From NCBI RefSeq assembly GCF_025311495.1, contig NZ_CP104398.1, positions 1,798,001 through 1,862,000 on the forward strand: a stretch of 64,000 nucleotides of DNA. The letters are read 5' to 3'. Below are positions 17,186 to 26,567 of the stretch, one piece after another; positions within the stretch are counted from its first letter, which is position 1, and every line of letters begins with the position of its first letter. Below the pieces are notes generated by a model, which saw nothing but the letters and a program-made list of their open reading frames with translations, was not told the DNA's origin and ran no database searches. Made by a program: the position numbers and the translations under genes. The stretch is from Limosilactobacillus oris (GTDB taxonomy: Bacteria > Bacillota > Bacilli > Lactobacillales > Lactobacillaceae).

Positions 17186-18217
17186 TTACGGCAAAATTGT
17201 ACGAATCATTTTTAATTTTCGCATTTCGTAAATAAACAATGTGCCAAATAAATAGATAAATATTGGCATAATAATAATATGAATATAGCTTGTATTATTG
17301 ATGTGTAACAATGAGTCGAACGCTCTATAGAACATAATATGTAATACATACATACTGAGACTGCAGCTAGACGCCTTGAATAAAAAAGTATGGATAATGG
17401 GTTTATTCAAAAATCTCCAATCAGCTAGTTTTTTAAGCAAGAGATACATTGCCGTAGAATATAACATTGGTGCAGTATTATTTAGTGATGTACGTGTTCC
17501 TAGCCAAAGGATTTCAACACAAGATATTCCCAATGTTAGTAATCCCACAATGATAAGAACATTTTCCTGGAATTTTGTGAAGTAGCTTTCTTTGATTAAA
17601 TAGCCTAACAAACAATATGGAAGGAATATCATTAATGTAAAGTTGAAAAATTGATTCTGTAAGTTGACGTGTAAAATGGTACCTAAGTACTTAGAAGTAT
17701 CATTAAATAGGAAAGATAAAATTACCAAGAAAAATAAGTAATTTTTGTGCTTTTTGGCGGCTAAAGAAATAACAGGCAATGCAAGGTAAATGGCCATGAT
17801 TGCATAAAAAAACCAAAAGATATTATTAATGTTGTTAGTAATTAACTTTAACAAGAAATCTTGAATGCTGGGATGAGAGACCAAAAGCGGGCCTGGTTCA
17901 AGTGGCCCAATCGCAAACTTTTGATCATAAAAGTAATAAATAATGCTCCAGATTAGAAATGGAACGAGTACTCTTTTGACTCGTCTAAGCATAAATGTTC
18001 TTGTTGTTTGTCGCTCACGGTAATTAACTAACATGGCACCCGAATTCATAAAGAAAATGTATACCGCAGGAATAAAGATGGCTTGAATAACCTTGCAAAC
18101 AATAGTACGTGTTGAACTAGGATCCCCGCTGAATGATAATTGCGATGAGTGAAGCATTAGGACGCTAAAAATGGCAAAACAATTGAGTAAATCAATATAT
18201 AGGTATCTTTTTTTCAT
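17186..18217 (-). CDS. Acyltransferase 3 family membrane protein
   Basis: An integral-membrane acyltransferase (OafA/WecH type) of about ten helices. The N-terminal YIDLLNCFAIFSVLMLHSS carries the conserved His of helix 1, and the RRVKRVLVPFLIWSIIYY segment holds the conserved basic loop. Such proteins usually O-acetylate sugars of exported polysaccharides. It is encoded on the strand opposite to the main cluster, immediately beyond the IS66 insertion, together with a GT2 gene. AAAGGTAA precedes the ATG. Substrate is inferred only from context. Confidence 0.8.
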   Translation of the reverse strand: MKKRYLYIDLLNCFAIFSVLMLHSSQLSFSGDPSSTRTIVCKVIQAIFIPAVYIFFMNSGAMLVNYRERQTTRTFMLRRVKRVLVPFLIWSIIYYFYDQKFAIGPLEPGPLLVSHPSIQDFLLKLITNNINNIFWFFYAIMAIYLALPVISLAAKKHKNYLFFLVILSFLFNDTSKYLGTILHVNLQNQFFNFTLMIFLPYCLLGYLIKESYFTKFQENVLIIVGLLTLGISCVEILWLGTRTSLNNTAPMLYSTAMYLLLKKLADWRFLNKPIIHTFLFKASSCSLSMYVLHIMFYRAFDSLLHINNTSYIHIIIMPIFIYLFGTLFIYEMRKLKMIRTILP

Positions 18218-18295
18218 AAATTACCTTTCTTCAGTTGCTGAATAGATAGAACGCAGGTGGAGATTCAATTACAGAAAGTCAATATTACTTTTAAT

Positions 18296-19255
18296 TTACA
18301 TGTGGTTGAGCTGTAAATGACTAAAACCCCGGTACTTGCACAGAATCATGTAACTAAATAATAACCTACCTTTTAAATGGAGCCTTTTTGGTGGTAGCGT
18401 TATTATTAATTTCAATCGATTTATAAAGGAACAGTTGCCAAGGAGTTTAACATAACCATCGAGGTACTGTTTGTTAACTCCAGTTACCTGCTTAGCAAAC
18501 AATTTTTGGAATTCTTGATCCATTAAAAACATTTTTAACATAGCTTTTTCTTCACTTTGCAAGTGAAGCGCGCGGGAGGAGAGAGTGAAGAGGTTATTTT
18601 TCTTACTTCCCTCGACATTATCACCATGTTGACGATACAGGATGGTAGGTTCTTTGATATAAATGAGCTTGCCGATTGCAGAAGTTATTAAGGCAATCCA
18701 CCAATCATGAAGATAAATCTTATCAATATTAGTTAAATCTAATTTAAGTTTAGTTTTTAGCTGCTGGTTAATCATCATCGTACAGCCAGTAACACAATTT
18801 CCAAATAAGAAATGAGGAAAGTCGAACCAGATATTGCCGTTATTCATCAATCTAAGGGGGATAAGTTCTTTGTCCACTACTTGAAGTTCGGTGAAAACAC
18901 ATGCCGGTTGATTGGCATTATTCTTTTCCTTCATTGCTTTAACGGAAAGTGATACTTTATTTTTTTGCCAAACATCATCCTGATCGCTGAACATATATAA
19001 ATCAGCCGAAGTTTCACTTAGTAATTGTAAAAAAGACCTATTAATACCAATATTCTTAATGTTATCTTGATTAAAGAATGTTATCCTTGTATCTTTTTCA
19101 GCATATTTATTAATGATTTTAGGGGTGTCATCTGTAGACCCATCGTCCCGAATATATAAGTGCCAATCGGGATAAGATTGGTTAATGATCGATTGGATTT
19201 GCTCTTCCAAATACTTTGCACCATTATATGTTGACATTAAAATAGCAACCGTCAC
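18296..19255 (-). CDS. GT2 glycosyltransferase, rhamnosyltransferase-like
   Basis: A family 2 GT-A glycosyltransferase with VAILMSTYNGAKYLEEQI, IRDDGSTDDT and FSDQDDVWQ, the triad typical of rhamnan/rhamnosyl transferases such as RgpB relatives. The start is GTG 19255, eight bases after GAGGTG; the upstream in-frame ATG overlaps that ribosome site. It is probably cotranscribed with the acyltransferase downstream on the same strand. dTDP-rhamnose for such an enzyme is made by rmlABCD in this same window. Confidence 0.85.
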   Translation of the reverse strand: MTVAILMSTYNGAKYLEEQIQSIINQSYPDWHLYIRDDGSTDDTPKIINKYAEKDTRITFFNQDNIKNIGINRSFLQLLSETSADLYMFSDQDDVWQKNKVSLSVKAMKEKNNANQPACVFTELQVVDKELIPLRLMNNGNIWFDFPHFLFGNCVTGCTMMINQQLKTKLKLDLTNIDKIYLHDWWIALITSAIGKLIYIKEPTILYRQHGDNVEGSKKNNLFTLSSRALHLQSEEKAMLKMFLMDQEFQKLFAKQVTGVNKQYLDGYVKLLGNCSFINRLKLIITLPPKRLHLKGRLLFSYMILCKYRGFSHLQLNHM

Positions 19256-19286
19256 TGAGTAACACCTCATTAATATTATACTTGTT

Positions 19287-19316
19287 TTGTTTTGTAGAGA
19301 ATAAGTCTAGTATAAT
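19287..19316 (+). promoter_or_regulatory. Sigma-A promoter for the GT2 gene
   Basis: TTGTTT, an 18-base spacer, then TATAAT, about 90 bases ahead of the plus-strand GT2 start, in the divergent gap between two glycosyltransferase genes. Confidence 0.55.
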
Positions 19317-19406
19317 GGATAACGATTGAATTTTTCAATTTAGAATAGAAAATAATATTAGCTATGACTTGATATGAATATGTCAAAAGTAAAAAGGAGT
19401 ATGTTA

Positions 19407-20333
19407 ATGAAACTATCAGTAGTAATATCTTCTTATAATGGCGAAAAATATATTGAGGATCAGTTGAAATCAATTTTAAGCCAAGAGCGGCCTGCGGATG
19501 AGGTCTTGATACGGGATGATGGTTCAACTGATAACACTGTTGAAATTGTGCATCAATTTATTAGAACTCATCATTTAAAGAATTGGCGAATTGAAGTTAA
19601 CCAAAAAAATCTAGGCTGGCGAGAAAATTTTGTGAAAGGGATGCTTGAAGCTCAAGGTGAGCTGATATTTTTCTGCGACCAGGATGACGTGTGGCACAGT
19701 GATAAACTGAAGATTATGGAAAATGTGATGCAAGCTAATCAACAGATTAATGTTCTGGCTTCTAATTATCAGAAATTGTTGGAAAATGAGCTGGGTGATG
19801 TAGGACCATATCCGGCCGGACATCAGGTCAAGAAAATTGAGCTCTATGATAATTATATGTTTGTTAAAGCACCTGGGTGCACTTATTGTGTTAGAAAAGA
19901 ATTTGGACAAGCAGCAGCTACGGTTTGGAAGGCAGAGTATCCACATGACGAGTTGGTATGGAGCTTAGCATTATTTACGGATTCCTTATACTTATATACC
20001 AAACCCTTGATTAACTGGCGTCAACATACTACAAGTGCCTTTTCAAAAGAAAGTAAATCACTCAAGTCAAAAAGTAAAAAATATCAATGGCTTGAAACTT
20101 CAAAAAAGTTTAATGATTCAGTGAAAGAATTCTTAGCTGAGTATAGTGAACATATAGCTAATGAGAAAATCAAGCTGCTAGAATCTACTGACAAGTACCT
20201 GAAATTGCGTGAAAAATTCTATGATAGTAAGAATCCAATCTATGGATTGCGATTGTTAAAGTATTGGGGCCTGTACCCACGTTATCGTCAATACCTTGCT
20301 GACTGGTATTTGGTGTACTTTAATCATAACTAA
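19407..20333 (+). CDS. GT2 glycosyltransferase, rhamnosyltransferase-like
   Basis: It belongs to the same branch as the divergent GT2 gene beside it: VVISSYNGEKYIEDQL, IRDDGSTDNT and FFCDQDDVWH. The C-terminal 60 residues are Lys-rich and amphipathic, which may aid membrane association. The start is ATG 19407, seven bases from AAGGAG; two earlier in-frame ATGs (19374, 19380) precede the ribosome site. It ends in its own terminator, shared convergently with the lipoprotein gene. Confidence 0.85.
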   Translation: MKLSVVISSYNGEKYIEDQLKSILSQERPADEVLIRDDGSTDNTVEIVHQFIRTHHLKNWRIEVNQKNLGWRENFVKGMLEAQGELIFFCDQDDVWHSDKLKIMENVMQANQQINVLASNYQKLLENELGDVGPYPAGHQVKKIELYDNYMFVKAPGCTYCVRKEFGQAAATVWKAEYPHDELVWSLALFTDSLYLYTKPLINWRQHTTSAFSKESKSLKSKSKKYQWLETSKKFNDSVKEFLAEYSEHIANEKIKLLESTDKYLKLREKFYDSKNPIYGLRLLKYWGLYPRYRQYLADWYLVYFNHN

Positions 20334-20369
20334 AAAGATGAGGCTGAATTATCAGCCCCATCTTTTTTG
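20333..20369 (+). terminator. Rho-independent terminator (bidirectional)
   Basis: The stem AAAGATG(A)GGCTGA / TCAGCC(C)CATCTTT is flanked by A5 on the left and T6 on the right, so it can serve both converging genes. Confidence 0.85.
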
Positions 20370-20381
20370 TCACCGATATAT

Positions 20382-20831
20382 TTAGTTTTGCTTAACGATC
20401 TGCGCATTGCTTGGCAAGCTTCCGGACCAGTCCTTGTAGGTTACACCGGATTGGTTAGGAGAAGTCTGCCGGTCCATTCCATCACTGTCAACGTGGTGGG
20501 TAATCCCGTTTTCGTCGGTCCAGACAGCGACGTCATTCAGTCCTAATTGCTTTTGACTAGAAGATGATTGGCTGCTGGAAGAAGTCGAGCTCTCGCTATC
20601 ATTAGTTGTGGCGTTGCTGTTAGCAGAGTTGGAATTTTCGTCAGATTCGCTCTGGCTGCTCTTCTTGTGTGAAGACTTATCTTTATTACTGCTCTTCTTG
20701 ACCACCTTAGTGACCTTGTCTTTAGAAGTGGATGACTTTGAAGAATCATGGTTAGAACCACAACCGGCTAACCCGAACGCTAAAGTCAACACTAATAGTC
20801 CAGAGAAAACGAGGCGTTGTAATTTCTTCAT
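20382..20831 (-). CDS. Small Ser-rich lipoprotein
   Basis: A 149-residue secreted lipoprotein: a basic N-terminus, a hydrophobic stretch and the lipobox LAGC (Cys 24). Next comes a long Ser/Lys/Asn-rich linker (about residues 26-94), then a compact C-terminal segment of about 50 residues (NDVAVWTDENGITHHVDSDGMDR). The linker probably spans the wall. Family and function are not recognised. It is convergent with the GT2 gene and divergent from glf. Confidence 0.75.
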   Translation of the reverse strand: MKKLQRLVFSGLLVLTLAFGLAGCGSNHDSSKSSTSKDKVTKVVKKSSNKDKSSHKKSSQSESDENSNSANSNATTNDSESSTSSSSQSSSSQKQLGLNDVAVWTDENGITHHVDSDGMDRQTSPNQSGVTYKDWSGSLPSNAQIVKQN

Positions 20832-21088
20832 ATGATGATGTCTCTCCTATAAAAAAATTTAATTTTACCGTAACTATACTAATCGGCTTGTTGATAGTAT
20901 AATTATAGCATTTGCAAGAAATATTCGTCCACCGCCAGCCTTTGCAACTGAACGGTGACATGAATCATAAAGCATTGTAACATTAACGGCAATCAGCATT
21001 CAATCGAAAACCAGGGTGGTTGCCGAGATTTAAAACAATAGTAAAATATTTGTAGTAAAAGAAATTAGAACGGATAAGGAGAACGGTT

Positions 21089-22207
21089 ATGAAGAAGTAC
21101 GATTATTTAGTTGTCGGTGCCGGCCTATTTGGTGCCACCTTTGCTTACGAGGCGGCCAAGCGGGGCAAGCACGTCAGGGTAATTGAAAAGCGCCCCCACA
21201 TTGCCGGAAACATCTATACGAAGGAGGTTGACGGCATCCAAGTCCACCAGTACGGCGCCCACATTTTCCATACTTCTAATCAAAAGATTTGGGACTATGT
21301 CAACCAGTTCGCTGATTTTAACCGCTACACCAACAGTCCCGTTGCCAACTACAAGGGCGAAATGTACAACCTGCCTTTTAACATGAACACCTTTAATGAG
21401 ATGTGGGGCGTGCGGACCCCGGCCGAGGCGCTTACCAAAATTGACGAACAGCGGCAAGAGATGGCGGGGAAGAAACCGCAAAACCTGGAGGAGCAGGCGA
21501 TTTCGCTAATTGGCCGGGATATCTATGAAAAGCTGATCAAGGGTTATACTGAGAAGCAGTGGGGGCAGAAGGCCACTGAGCTACCGGCCTTTATCATCCG
21601 CCGCTTGCCGGTTCGGCTGACCTACGATAATAACTACTTCAATGACAGTTACCAGGGGATCCCAATGGGCGGGTACACTCAGATTGTCGAACGAATGCTG
21701 GATAGTGACCTGATTGATGTGGCAGTCAACACCGACTTCTACGACCACCGGGATGACTTCTTAGCTTCTGCCGACAAGGTCGTCTTTACCGGCCCAATTG
21801 ACCAGTTCTTTGACTACCGGCTGGGTGAGCTGCAATACCGGAGCCTCCGCTTTGAAACTGAGGAAAAACCGGTGGGCAACTACCAAGGAAACGCGGTGAT
21901 CAACTACACCGATGCCGAAACGCCTTACACGCGGGTAATCGAGCACAAGCACTTTGAATTCGGCAAGGGTGACAAGGACAAGACGATTGTGACCCGTGAA
22001 TATCCAGCTGACTGGCACCGGGGCGACGAGCCATATTACCCGGTCAACAACCAGGAAAATAATCAGCTCTACGCGAAGTACCAAGAACTGGCTAAGGAGC
22101 AACCAAACGTTATCTTTGGTGGCCGGCTTGGTCAGTACCGTTACTACAACATGGATCAAGTCATCGCGGCAGCGTTAAAGACCGTCGCAAAGGAGTTCGA
22201 CGAGTAA
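21089..22207 (+). CDS. glf: UDP-galactopyranose mutase
   Basis: A flavoenzyme that interconverts UDP-galactopyranose and UDP-galactofuranose, supplying Galf to surface polymers. The N-terminal FAD-binding Rossmann motif VVGAGLFGATFAYEAAKRG, the HIAGNIYT segment, the QYGAHIFHTSN block and the late YPADW ... GGRLGQYRYYNMDQVI region are all diagnostic. Length (372 aa) is normal. AAGGAGA precedes the ATG. Its stop is only three bases from the flippase start, so the two are cotranscribed. The enzyme predicts galactofuranose in the repeat unit. Confidence 0.97.
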   Translation: MKKYDYLVVGAGLFGATFAYEAAKRGKHVRVIEKRPHIAGNIYTKEVDGIQVHQYGAHIFHTSNQKIWDYVNQFADFNRYTNSPVANYKGEMYNLPFNMNTFNEMWGVRTPAEALTKIDEQRQEMAGKKPQNLEEQAISLIGRDIYEKLIKGYTEKQWGQKATELPAFIIRRLPVRLTYDNNYFNDSYQGIPMGGYTQIVERMLDSDLIDVAVNTDFYDHRDDFLASADKVVFTGPIDQFFDYRLGELQYRSLRFETEEKPVGNYQGNAVINYTDAETPYTRVIEHKHFEFGKGDKDKTIVTREYPADWHRGDEPYYPVNNQENNQLYAKYQELAKEQPNVIFGGRLGQYRYYNMDQVIAAALKTVAKEFDE

Positions 22208-22210
22208 ACA

Positions 22211-23644
22211 ATGAAGGTAATTAAAAATTATCTCTATAATGCCAGCTACCAAATCCTGAATCTCTTAATTCCGCTAATCACGGTCCCGTACATTTCACGG
22301 GTACTGGGGGCGCATGATGTCGGAATTAATGAATACACTAACAGTTGGGTAACCTTCTTTTACCTGATGGGACAGATGGGGATTACCCTCTACGGTAACC
22401 GGGAAGTTGCCTACCATCGGGACGATCTTTATGAACGTTCGCGGACTTTCTGGGGAGTCGAATCTCTCCAGCTGTTGACGGTATCGGCCTCGTTAATTGC
22501 TTATTTGACAGCGGTCTTCTTGTTCAGTACAACATTCAAACAGTACTTCCTGCTTCAGGGAATCTGGATTGTTGCGACCGGGCTGGATGTATCCTGGTAT
22601 TTCATGGGCTTAGAAAACTTTAAGGTGACGGTCGTCCGGAATACTTTCGTCCGGTTGATTTCAATCGTGCTGATTTTTACGATTGTCAAGGATGTTAACG
22701 ACCTTGGCAAGTACATTGCGATTTTAGGGGGAACCCAGTTAGTGGGGAATTTGACCCTCTGGCCCTACCTTAAAGATAACCTGGTGTGGGTCAAAATTAG
22801 CGAATGGCACCCCTTTAAGCACTTTTATCCAGCCCTCCTTCTATTTATCCCGACGATTACTACCCAGGTGTACCTAGTGTTAAACCGGTTAATGCTCGGA
22901 AGAATGTCGACTCAGGTCGCTTTAGGGAATTTTGGTCAGGCAGACAAAATTGTTAAGTTTGTTTTAGCTGTTGTTACAGCGACTGGGACAGTAATGCTAC
23001 CGCACGTGGCGAACAAGTTTGCCAAGGGGGATATTAAGGGAGTCCGTGATAGTCTTTACTCTTCTTTTGACTTTGTCTCCTCAATATCTGTCCCGATGAT
23101 GTTTGGCTTAATGGCAATTTCCACTAGGTTTGCTCCGTGGTTTTTGGGAGCTGACTTCGAGCTGGCGGGACGGATTATGTTTCTGGAATCACCAATCATT
23201 GTTTTAATTGCCTGGAGTAACGTTACCGGGACTCAATACCTGATGCCGGTAAACCGGGTGAAGGAGTATACAACTTCGGTTACAATCGGTGCTGTTAGCA
23301 ACGTCATTTTCAACCTCTTCTTGATTGAAGGCTGGGGAGCTAATGGGGCAGCTGTAGCAACTGTGCTTTCTGAATTATTAGTAACAGCTAGTCAGATTGC
23401 GATGATTCGTGGCACAATTAAGCGGCGCAAGTTGTTCCGAGAACAATGGAAGTATTTCTTATGTGGTTTTCTAATGTACCTGGTGGTTAACCGGATTTGT
23501 CTTGTAATCAACATGACTGTTGCTAATCTTTGCCTGGAGATATTAATTGGTATGGTTGTCTATTTCTTAGGCTTATTAGTCACAAGGGCTTCAATTATTG
23601 TTACAGCCCAAAAGTTACTTAAAAACCGCACAAATCGTGAATAA
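22211..23644 (+). CDS. wzx: Polysaccharide flippase Wzx
   Basis: A MOP-superfamily lipid-linked oligosaccharide flippase of about 12-14 helices, moving the completed repeat unit across the membrane. Diagnostic N-terminus: a short basic start, then YQILNLLIPLITVPYISRVLGAHDVGI, typical of RfbX/Wzx. It immediately follows glf and relies on coupling, since the AAAGGAG is 14 bases from the ATG inside glf. The matching polymerase and chain-length genes are not here but about 30 kb downstream. Confidence 0.92.
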   Translation: MKVIKNYLYNASYQILNLLIPLITVPYISRVLGAHDVGINEYTNSWVTFFYLMGQMGITLYGNREVAYHRDDLYERSRTFWGVESLQLLTVSASLIAYLTAVFLFSTTFKQYFLLQGIWIVATGLDVSWYFMGLENFKVTVVRNTFVRLISIVLIFTIVKDVNDLGKYIAILGGTQLVGNLTLWPYLKDNLVWVKISEWHPFKHFYPALLLFIPTITTQVYLVLNRLMLGRMSTQVALGNFGQADKIVKFVLAVVTATGTVMLPHVANKFAKGDIKGVRDSLYSSFDFVSSISVPMMFGLMAISTRFAPWFLGADFELAGRIMFLESPIIVLIAWSNVTGTQYLMPVNRVKEYTTSVTIGAVSNVIFNLFLIEGWGANGAAVATVLSELLVTASQIAMIRGTIKRRKLFREQWKYFLCGFLMYLVVNRICLVINMTVANLCLEILIGMVVYFLGLLVTRASIIVTAQKLLKNRTNRE

Positions 23645-23697
23645 TATTTCCCCTGTGTTACAGGATTTTTAAAAAAACTTAACTGATTTAGGTATAT

Positions 23698-23742
23698 AAA
23701 AGCGTTCAATTCCTTTTACAGTAAGGGATTGAACGCTTTTTA
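23698..23742 (+). terminator. Rho-independent terminator
   Basis: A long stem AAAAGCGTTCAATTCC / GGGATTGAACGCTTTT with T-rich tail closes the glf-wzx operon. Confidence 0.85.
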
Positions 23743-23816
23743 ACGAATTAATAGGGAGTTGCATTCTGGGGCAAGGACAGTTATCTTTATTATTAGCGTA
23801 ATTCTAGTTTGACATT

Positions 23817-26414
23817 TTGGAGGAAAACATTATTTTTAACCTTAAGAACATTACAAGCAAGATTTTACCAACCATCACCGTTTGTGGTAGTGCGCTCTTT
23901 TTAATGCACGGTAAGGTTTCTGCTGATCAGATTGATAATACTAACCAAAACCAAAATAATGCTCAAACAGCAACTATCAATACTGAAGGAAGCACTAACT
24001 CAGCTTCTAATGATGACAGTAAGACGGCTACTCTGGTAAGCAACAACAATACTTTGACCACTGCGCAAAGTGACCAGAACACTACCGCAACTGTTAATAA
24101 TCAGACTCAAACTACTCAAAATAATACAGCAGCTGTTGCTACGAAAGAAGCTAAGCAACAACCAAGCTATGACACCAATGACCATGGCAACTATGCCTGG
24201 ATGGATTCCGTTAAGCTAAATGATAATGGTCAAGTTCAGGTTATTGGCTGGCATGCTACTAATGATTCAGCTGACAAGCCATATCATTACATTATTGCTT
24301 TTGACAATACAACCAACTCTGAAATTGGCCGAGTATTGGTTAATGACCCAGTTACTCGGAATGATGTTCAGCAGGCCCATAACGTTTATGGTGCAGATAA
24401 ATCAGGGTTTAACGTTACTTTTAATATTAATCCTGATGTATTGGCAAATGCAGATTCAATTCAATTTATTAGTCGCTATAGTGCTAGTGGAACTGGTAAT
24501 AGTAATTATACTGACTTTTGGTATGCGCCAATTACTTTTGATAAACAGAACCATGCTTTCTTAGACGTTGTTACGGTTAAGAATGGGCAATTGCAGGTAG
24601 CCGGCTGGAATGCTACTAACCAAGCGGCTAATAAAAAGTACCACACGATTATTGTTTACGATCGGACTGATAACAAGGTCGTTGGTAGTCAAATTGTCGA
24701 AAGCGTGGCTCGCCCGGATGTTGCAAAAGTTTATCCGAACGTGGTCAATGCGGATAAATCCGGGTTCGTTGCTAATTTTGACTTAAGTCAATTAAACTTA
24801 AATCACCAGTTACAGATTATCAGTCGTTATGGCACTAATGTTGCTGGCAATGGAACTAATGTTGACTACTACTTTACCCCAATTACTAATGGTAACTACA
24901 CTAACCAGGGAAACTTAGATAACTTTAATATTAGTGATGGACAACACTTAAATGTTGCTGGTTGGCATGCTGATGATATCTCCAAATTGGAGAGTAATCA
25001 CTTCCTAATCCTGTTTGATAACACAACAAATAAGCAGGTGGCGATGGTTAAGCCTGCTCAAATTAACCGTCCAGACGTTGCTAAAGTATACCAATCGGTA
25101 GCAACTGCTGGTCAATCTGGTTTTAATGTTTCGTTTGACTTAAGTAGCCTAAACTTAACGCCAGGTCATTCTTATTCCGTAGTTAGCCGGTATTCAACCA
25201 GTAACAATGGTAATGGTGGTGACGGCCAGTACACTGATTACTGGTTCAGTCCTGTTACTCTCGATCAGCAAGACTACTTCCTGGATCAGCTAAGTATGAC
25301 TAATGACGGCTTGCACGTTGCTGGTTGGATGGCGAGTGATTACTCTAAGGGGCGTGACAATGCTTACCTTATCGTGTTAAACGATGGGAAAGAAATTGCT
25401 CGGCAAAAGCTAGACTTGTTTAACCGTGCTGACGTGGCAAAGGCTAAGAGTTCCATTTACAATAGTCTTAAGAGTGGTTTTAACACAACTGTTAAGTTTA
25501 ACCCAGCTTTAGCCACTGGCAATCTGCAAGTACTGATGCGGTTCTCCAGTGCTGCTAACGGTGATAGCGACTACACTGATCAATGCACCCCAAGCTACGC
25601 GTCTAATGCCAGCTTTTTTGACAGCATTCAGGTGTCTGATAACGGTATCTACGTCAGTGGTTGGCATGCTAGTGACCAGTCTGCTAATAAGCCGTACCAA
25701 TACTTAATTTTCTTGGATGCTAATACAGGTCAGGAATTATACCGGCAACGAGTTCTGGACATTAACCGTTCTCGTTCTGATATAGCTGCTGCTTATCCAA
25801 CAATCATTAACGCTGACAAGTCTGGTTATCAGCTTGGCTTTGCAATTCCTTCACAGTTGGATCACCATACCGTAAGAATCATTCACCGGATTACTGATGA
25901 TATTAACGGTAATGGTAACTACGTTGATGTTACGTCAGATCCGGTTTCCATCCACAACAACCGCTGGGCATGGCCATTCCCATCCGTTGGTGAAGGTCAC
26001 TTCATGGGCGCTCAACTGTTCGGGGTTAATGCTGGTGGTGAATTCCGGCAAAACGGCTTCCACGACGGTCTGGACTTTGGTGCTTATGATCACCCTGGTA
26101 CTCAAGTTCACGCTATCCACAGCGGGACGATTGTTGGTGTTGGCTACACAGCTGGCTTGGACTGGTACGTCTTGGAAGACACTGGTGAATACCTGATTGT
26201 TTACCAAGAAGCCTTCTCTAACCGTGGGAACATCAACGTTACTCCGGGTCAAAAAATTGAAGTCGGGGACGTTATCGGTAACCGTGATACCTCCCACGTT
26301 CACATCGGAATTACCCGTGAACATAACTTTAACCGGGCCCTGGCAAAGTCATTTACCAACGATGGTACTTGGCTGAACCCACTGGAAATCATCCGGAACG
26401 GTCTGAATGGTTAA
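23817..26414 (+). CDS. Secreted M23 endopeptidase with five RDV repeats
   Basis: A wall hydrolase predicted to cut peptidoglycan cross-bridges. Layout: signal peptide (NLKNITSK, hydrophobic core, KVSAD; no KxYKxGKxW), Asn/Gln/Thr-rich linker to about residue 120, five RDV-type repeats of about 115 residues (about 128-715), then an M23/LytM domain with zinc ligands in FHDGLDFG (His 749, Asp 753) and HVHIG (His 827, 829). All needed residues are present. The coordinates begin at an in-frame TTG that overlaps the GGAGG ribosome site; at proper spacing only ATT codons (23829, 23832) exist, so initiation may use AUU. Confidence 0.85.
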   Translation: MEENIIFNLKNITSKILPTITVCGSALFLMHGKVSADQIDNTNQNQNNAQTATINTEGSTNSASNDDSKTATLVSNNNTLTTAQSDQNTTATVNNQTQTTQNNTAAVATKEAKQQPSYDTNDHGNYAWMDSVKLNDNGQVQVIGWHATNDSADKPYHYIIAFDNTTNSEIGRVLVNDPVTRNDVQQAHNVYGADKSGFNVTFNINPDVLANADSIQFISRYSASGTGNSNYTDFWYAPITFDKQNHAFLDVVTVKNGQLQVAGWNATNQAANKKYHTIIVYDRTDNKVVGSQIVESVARPDVAKVYPNVVNADKSGFVANFDLSQLNLNHQLQIISRYGTNVAGNGTNVDYYFTPITNGNYTNQGNLDNFNISDGQHLNVAGWHADDISKLESNHFLILFDNTTNKQVAMVKPAQINRPDVAKVYQSVATAGQSGFNVSFDLSSLNLTPGHSYSVVSRYSTSNNGNGGDGQYTDYWFSPVTLDQQDYFLDQLSMTNDGLHVAGWMASDYSKGRDNAYLIVLNDGKEIARQKLDLFNRADVAKAKSSIYNSLKSGFNTTVKFNPALATGNLQVLMRFSSAANGDSDYTDQCTPSYASNASFFDSIQVSDNGIYVSGWHASDQSANKPYQYLIFLDANTGQELYRQRVLDINRSRSDIAAAYPTIINADKSGYQLGFAIPSQLDHHTVRIIHRITDDINGNGNYVDVTSDPVSIHNNRWAWPFPSVGEGHFMGAQLFGVNAGGEFRQNGFHDGLDFGAYDHPGTQVHAIHSGTIVGVGYTAGLDWYVLEDTGEYLIVYQEAFSNRGNINVTPGQKIEVGDVIGNRDTSHVHIGITREHNFNRALAKSFTNDGTWLNPLEIIRNGLNG
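23819..23834 (+). promoter_or_regulatory. Strong ribosome site facing an AUU start
   Basis: GGAGG at 23819-23823 is followed at five and eight bases by in-frame ATT codons. No ATG, GTG or TTG occurs in frame at usable distance, and the next ATG (23904) lies within the signal-peptide core. Confidence 0.55.
24199..25960 (+). repeat. Five RDV-type repeats (M23 protein)
   Basis: Each unit of about 350 bases reads [WF]LD ... (A/S)GWHA ... II(A/L)FD ... R(P/N)DV ... A(D/G)(K/Q)SGF ... ISRYS ... YTDYW. Units start near 24199, 24558, 24914, 25278 and 25615. The R(P/N)DV-SGF-RYS core is the RDV motif described in L. reuteri glucansucrases. Confidence 0.85.
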
Positions 26415-26432
26415 TAATTTAACTTTGGATTA

Positions 26433-26464
26433 TAAAGAACCACAAACTGGTGGCTCTTTTATTT
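26433..26464 (+). terminator. Rho-independent terminator
   Basis: The stem AAAGA(A)CCAC / GTGG(C)TCTTT followed by a T-rich run, downstream of the M23 gene. Confidence 0.7.
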
Positions 26465-26516
26465 TGCAGTTAATGCAAAATAAGGCCGTTCAATGCTTTG
26501 GGATTAGGCCGGGATT

Positions 26517-26525
26517 TGGTATGAT
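26517..26525 (+). promoter_or_regulatory. Extended -10 promoter
   Basis: TGGTATGAT lies 42 bases ahead of the C39-protein ATG. Confidence 0.45.
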
Positions 26526-26567
26526 GTTAAGCAATATAGGTGTTTAAACGTAAAATTGGGGGATAAT

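Noticed and set aside
20608-20835. Leu/Ser-rich open frame on the plus strand
   Set aside because: Exact antisense shadow of the Ser/Lys-rich linker and signal peptide of the lipoprotein gene.
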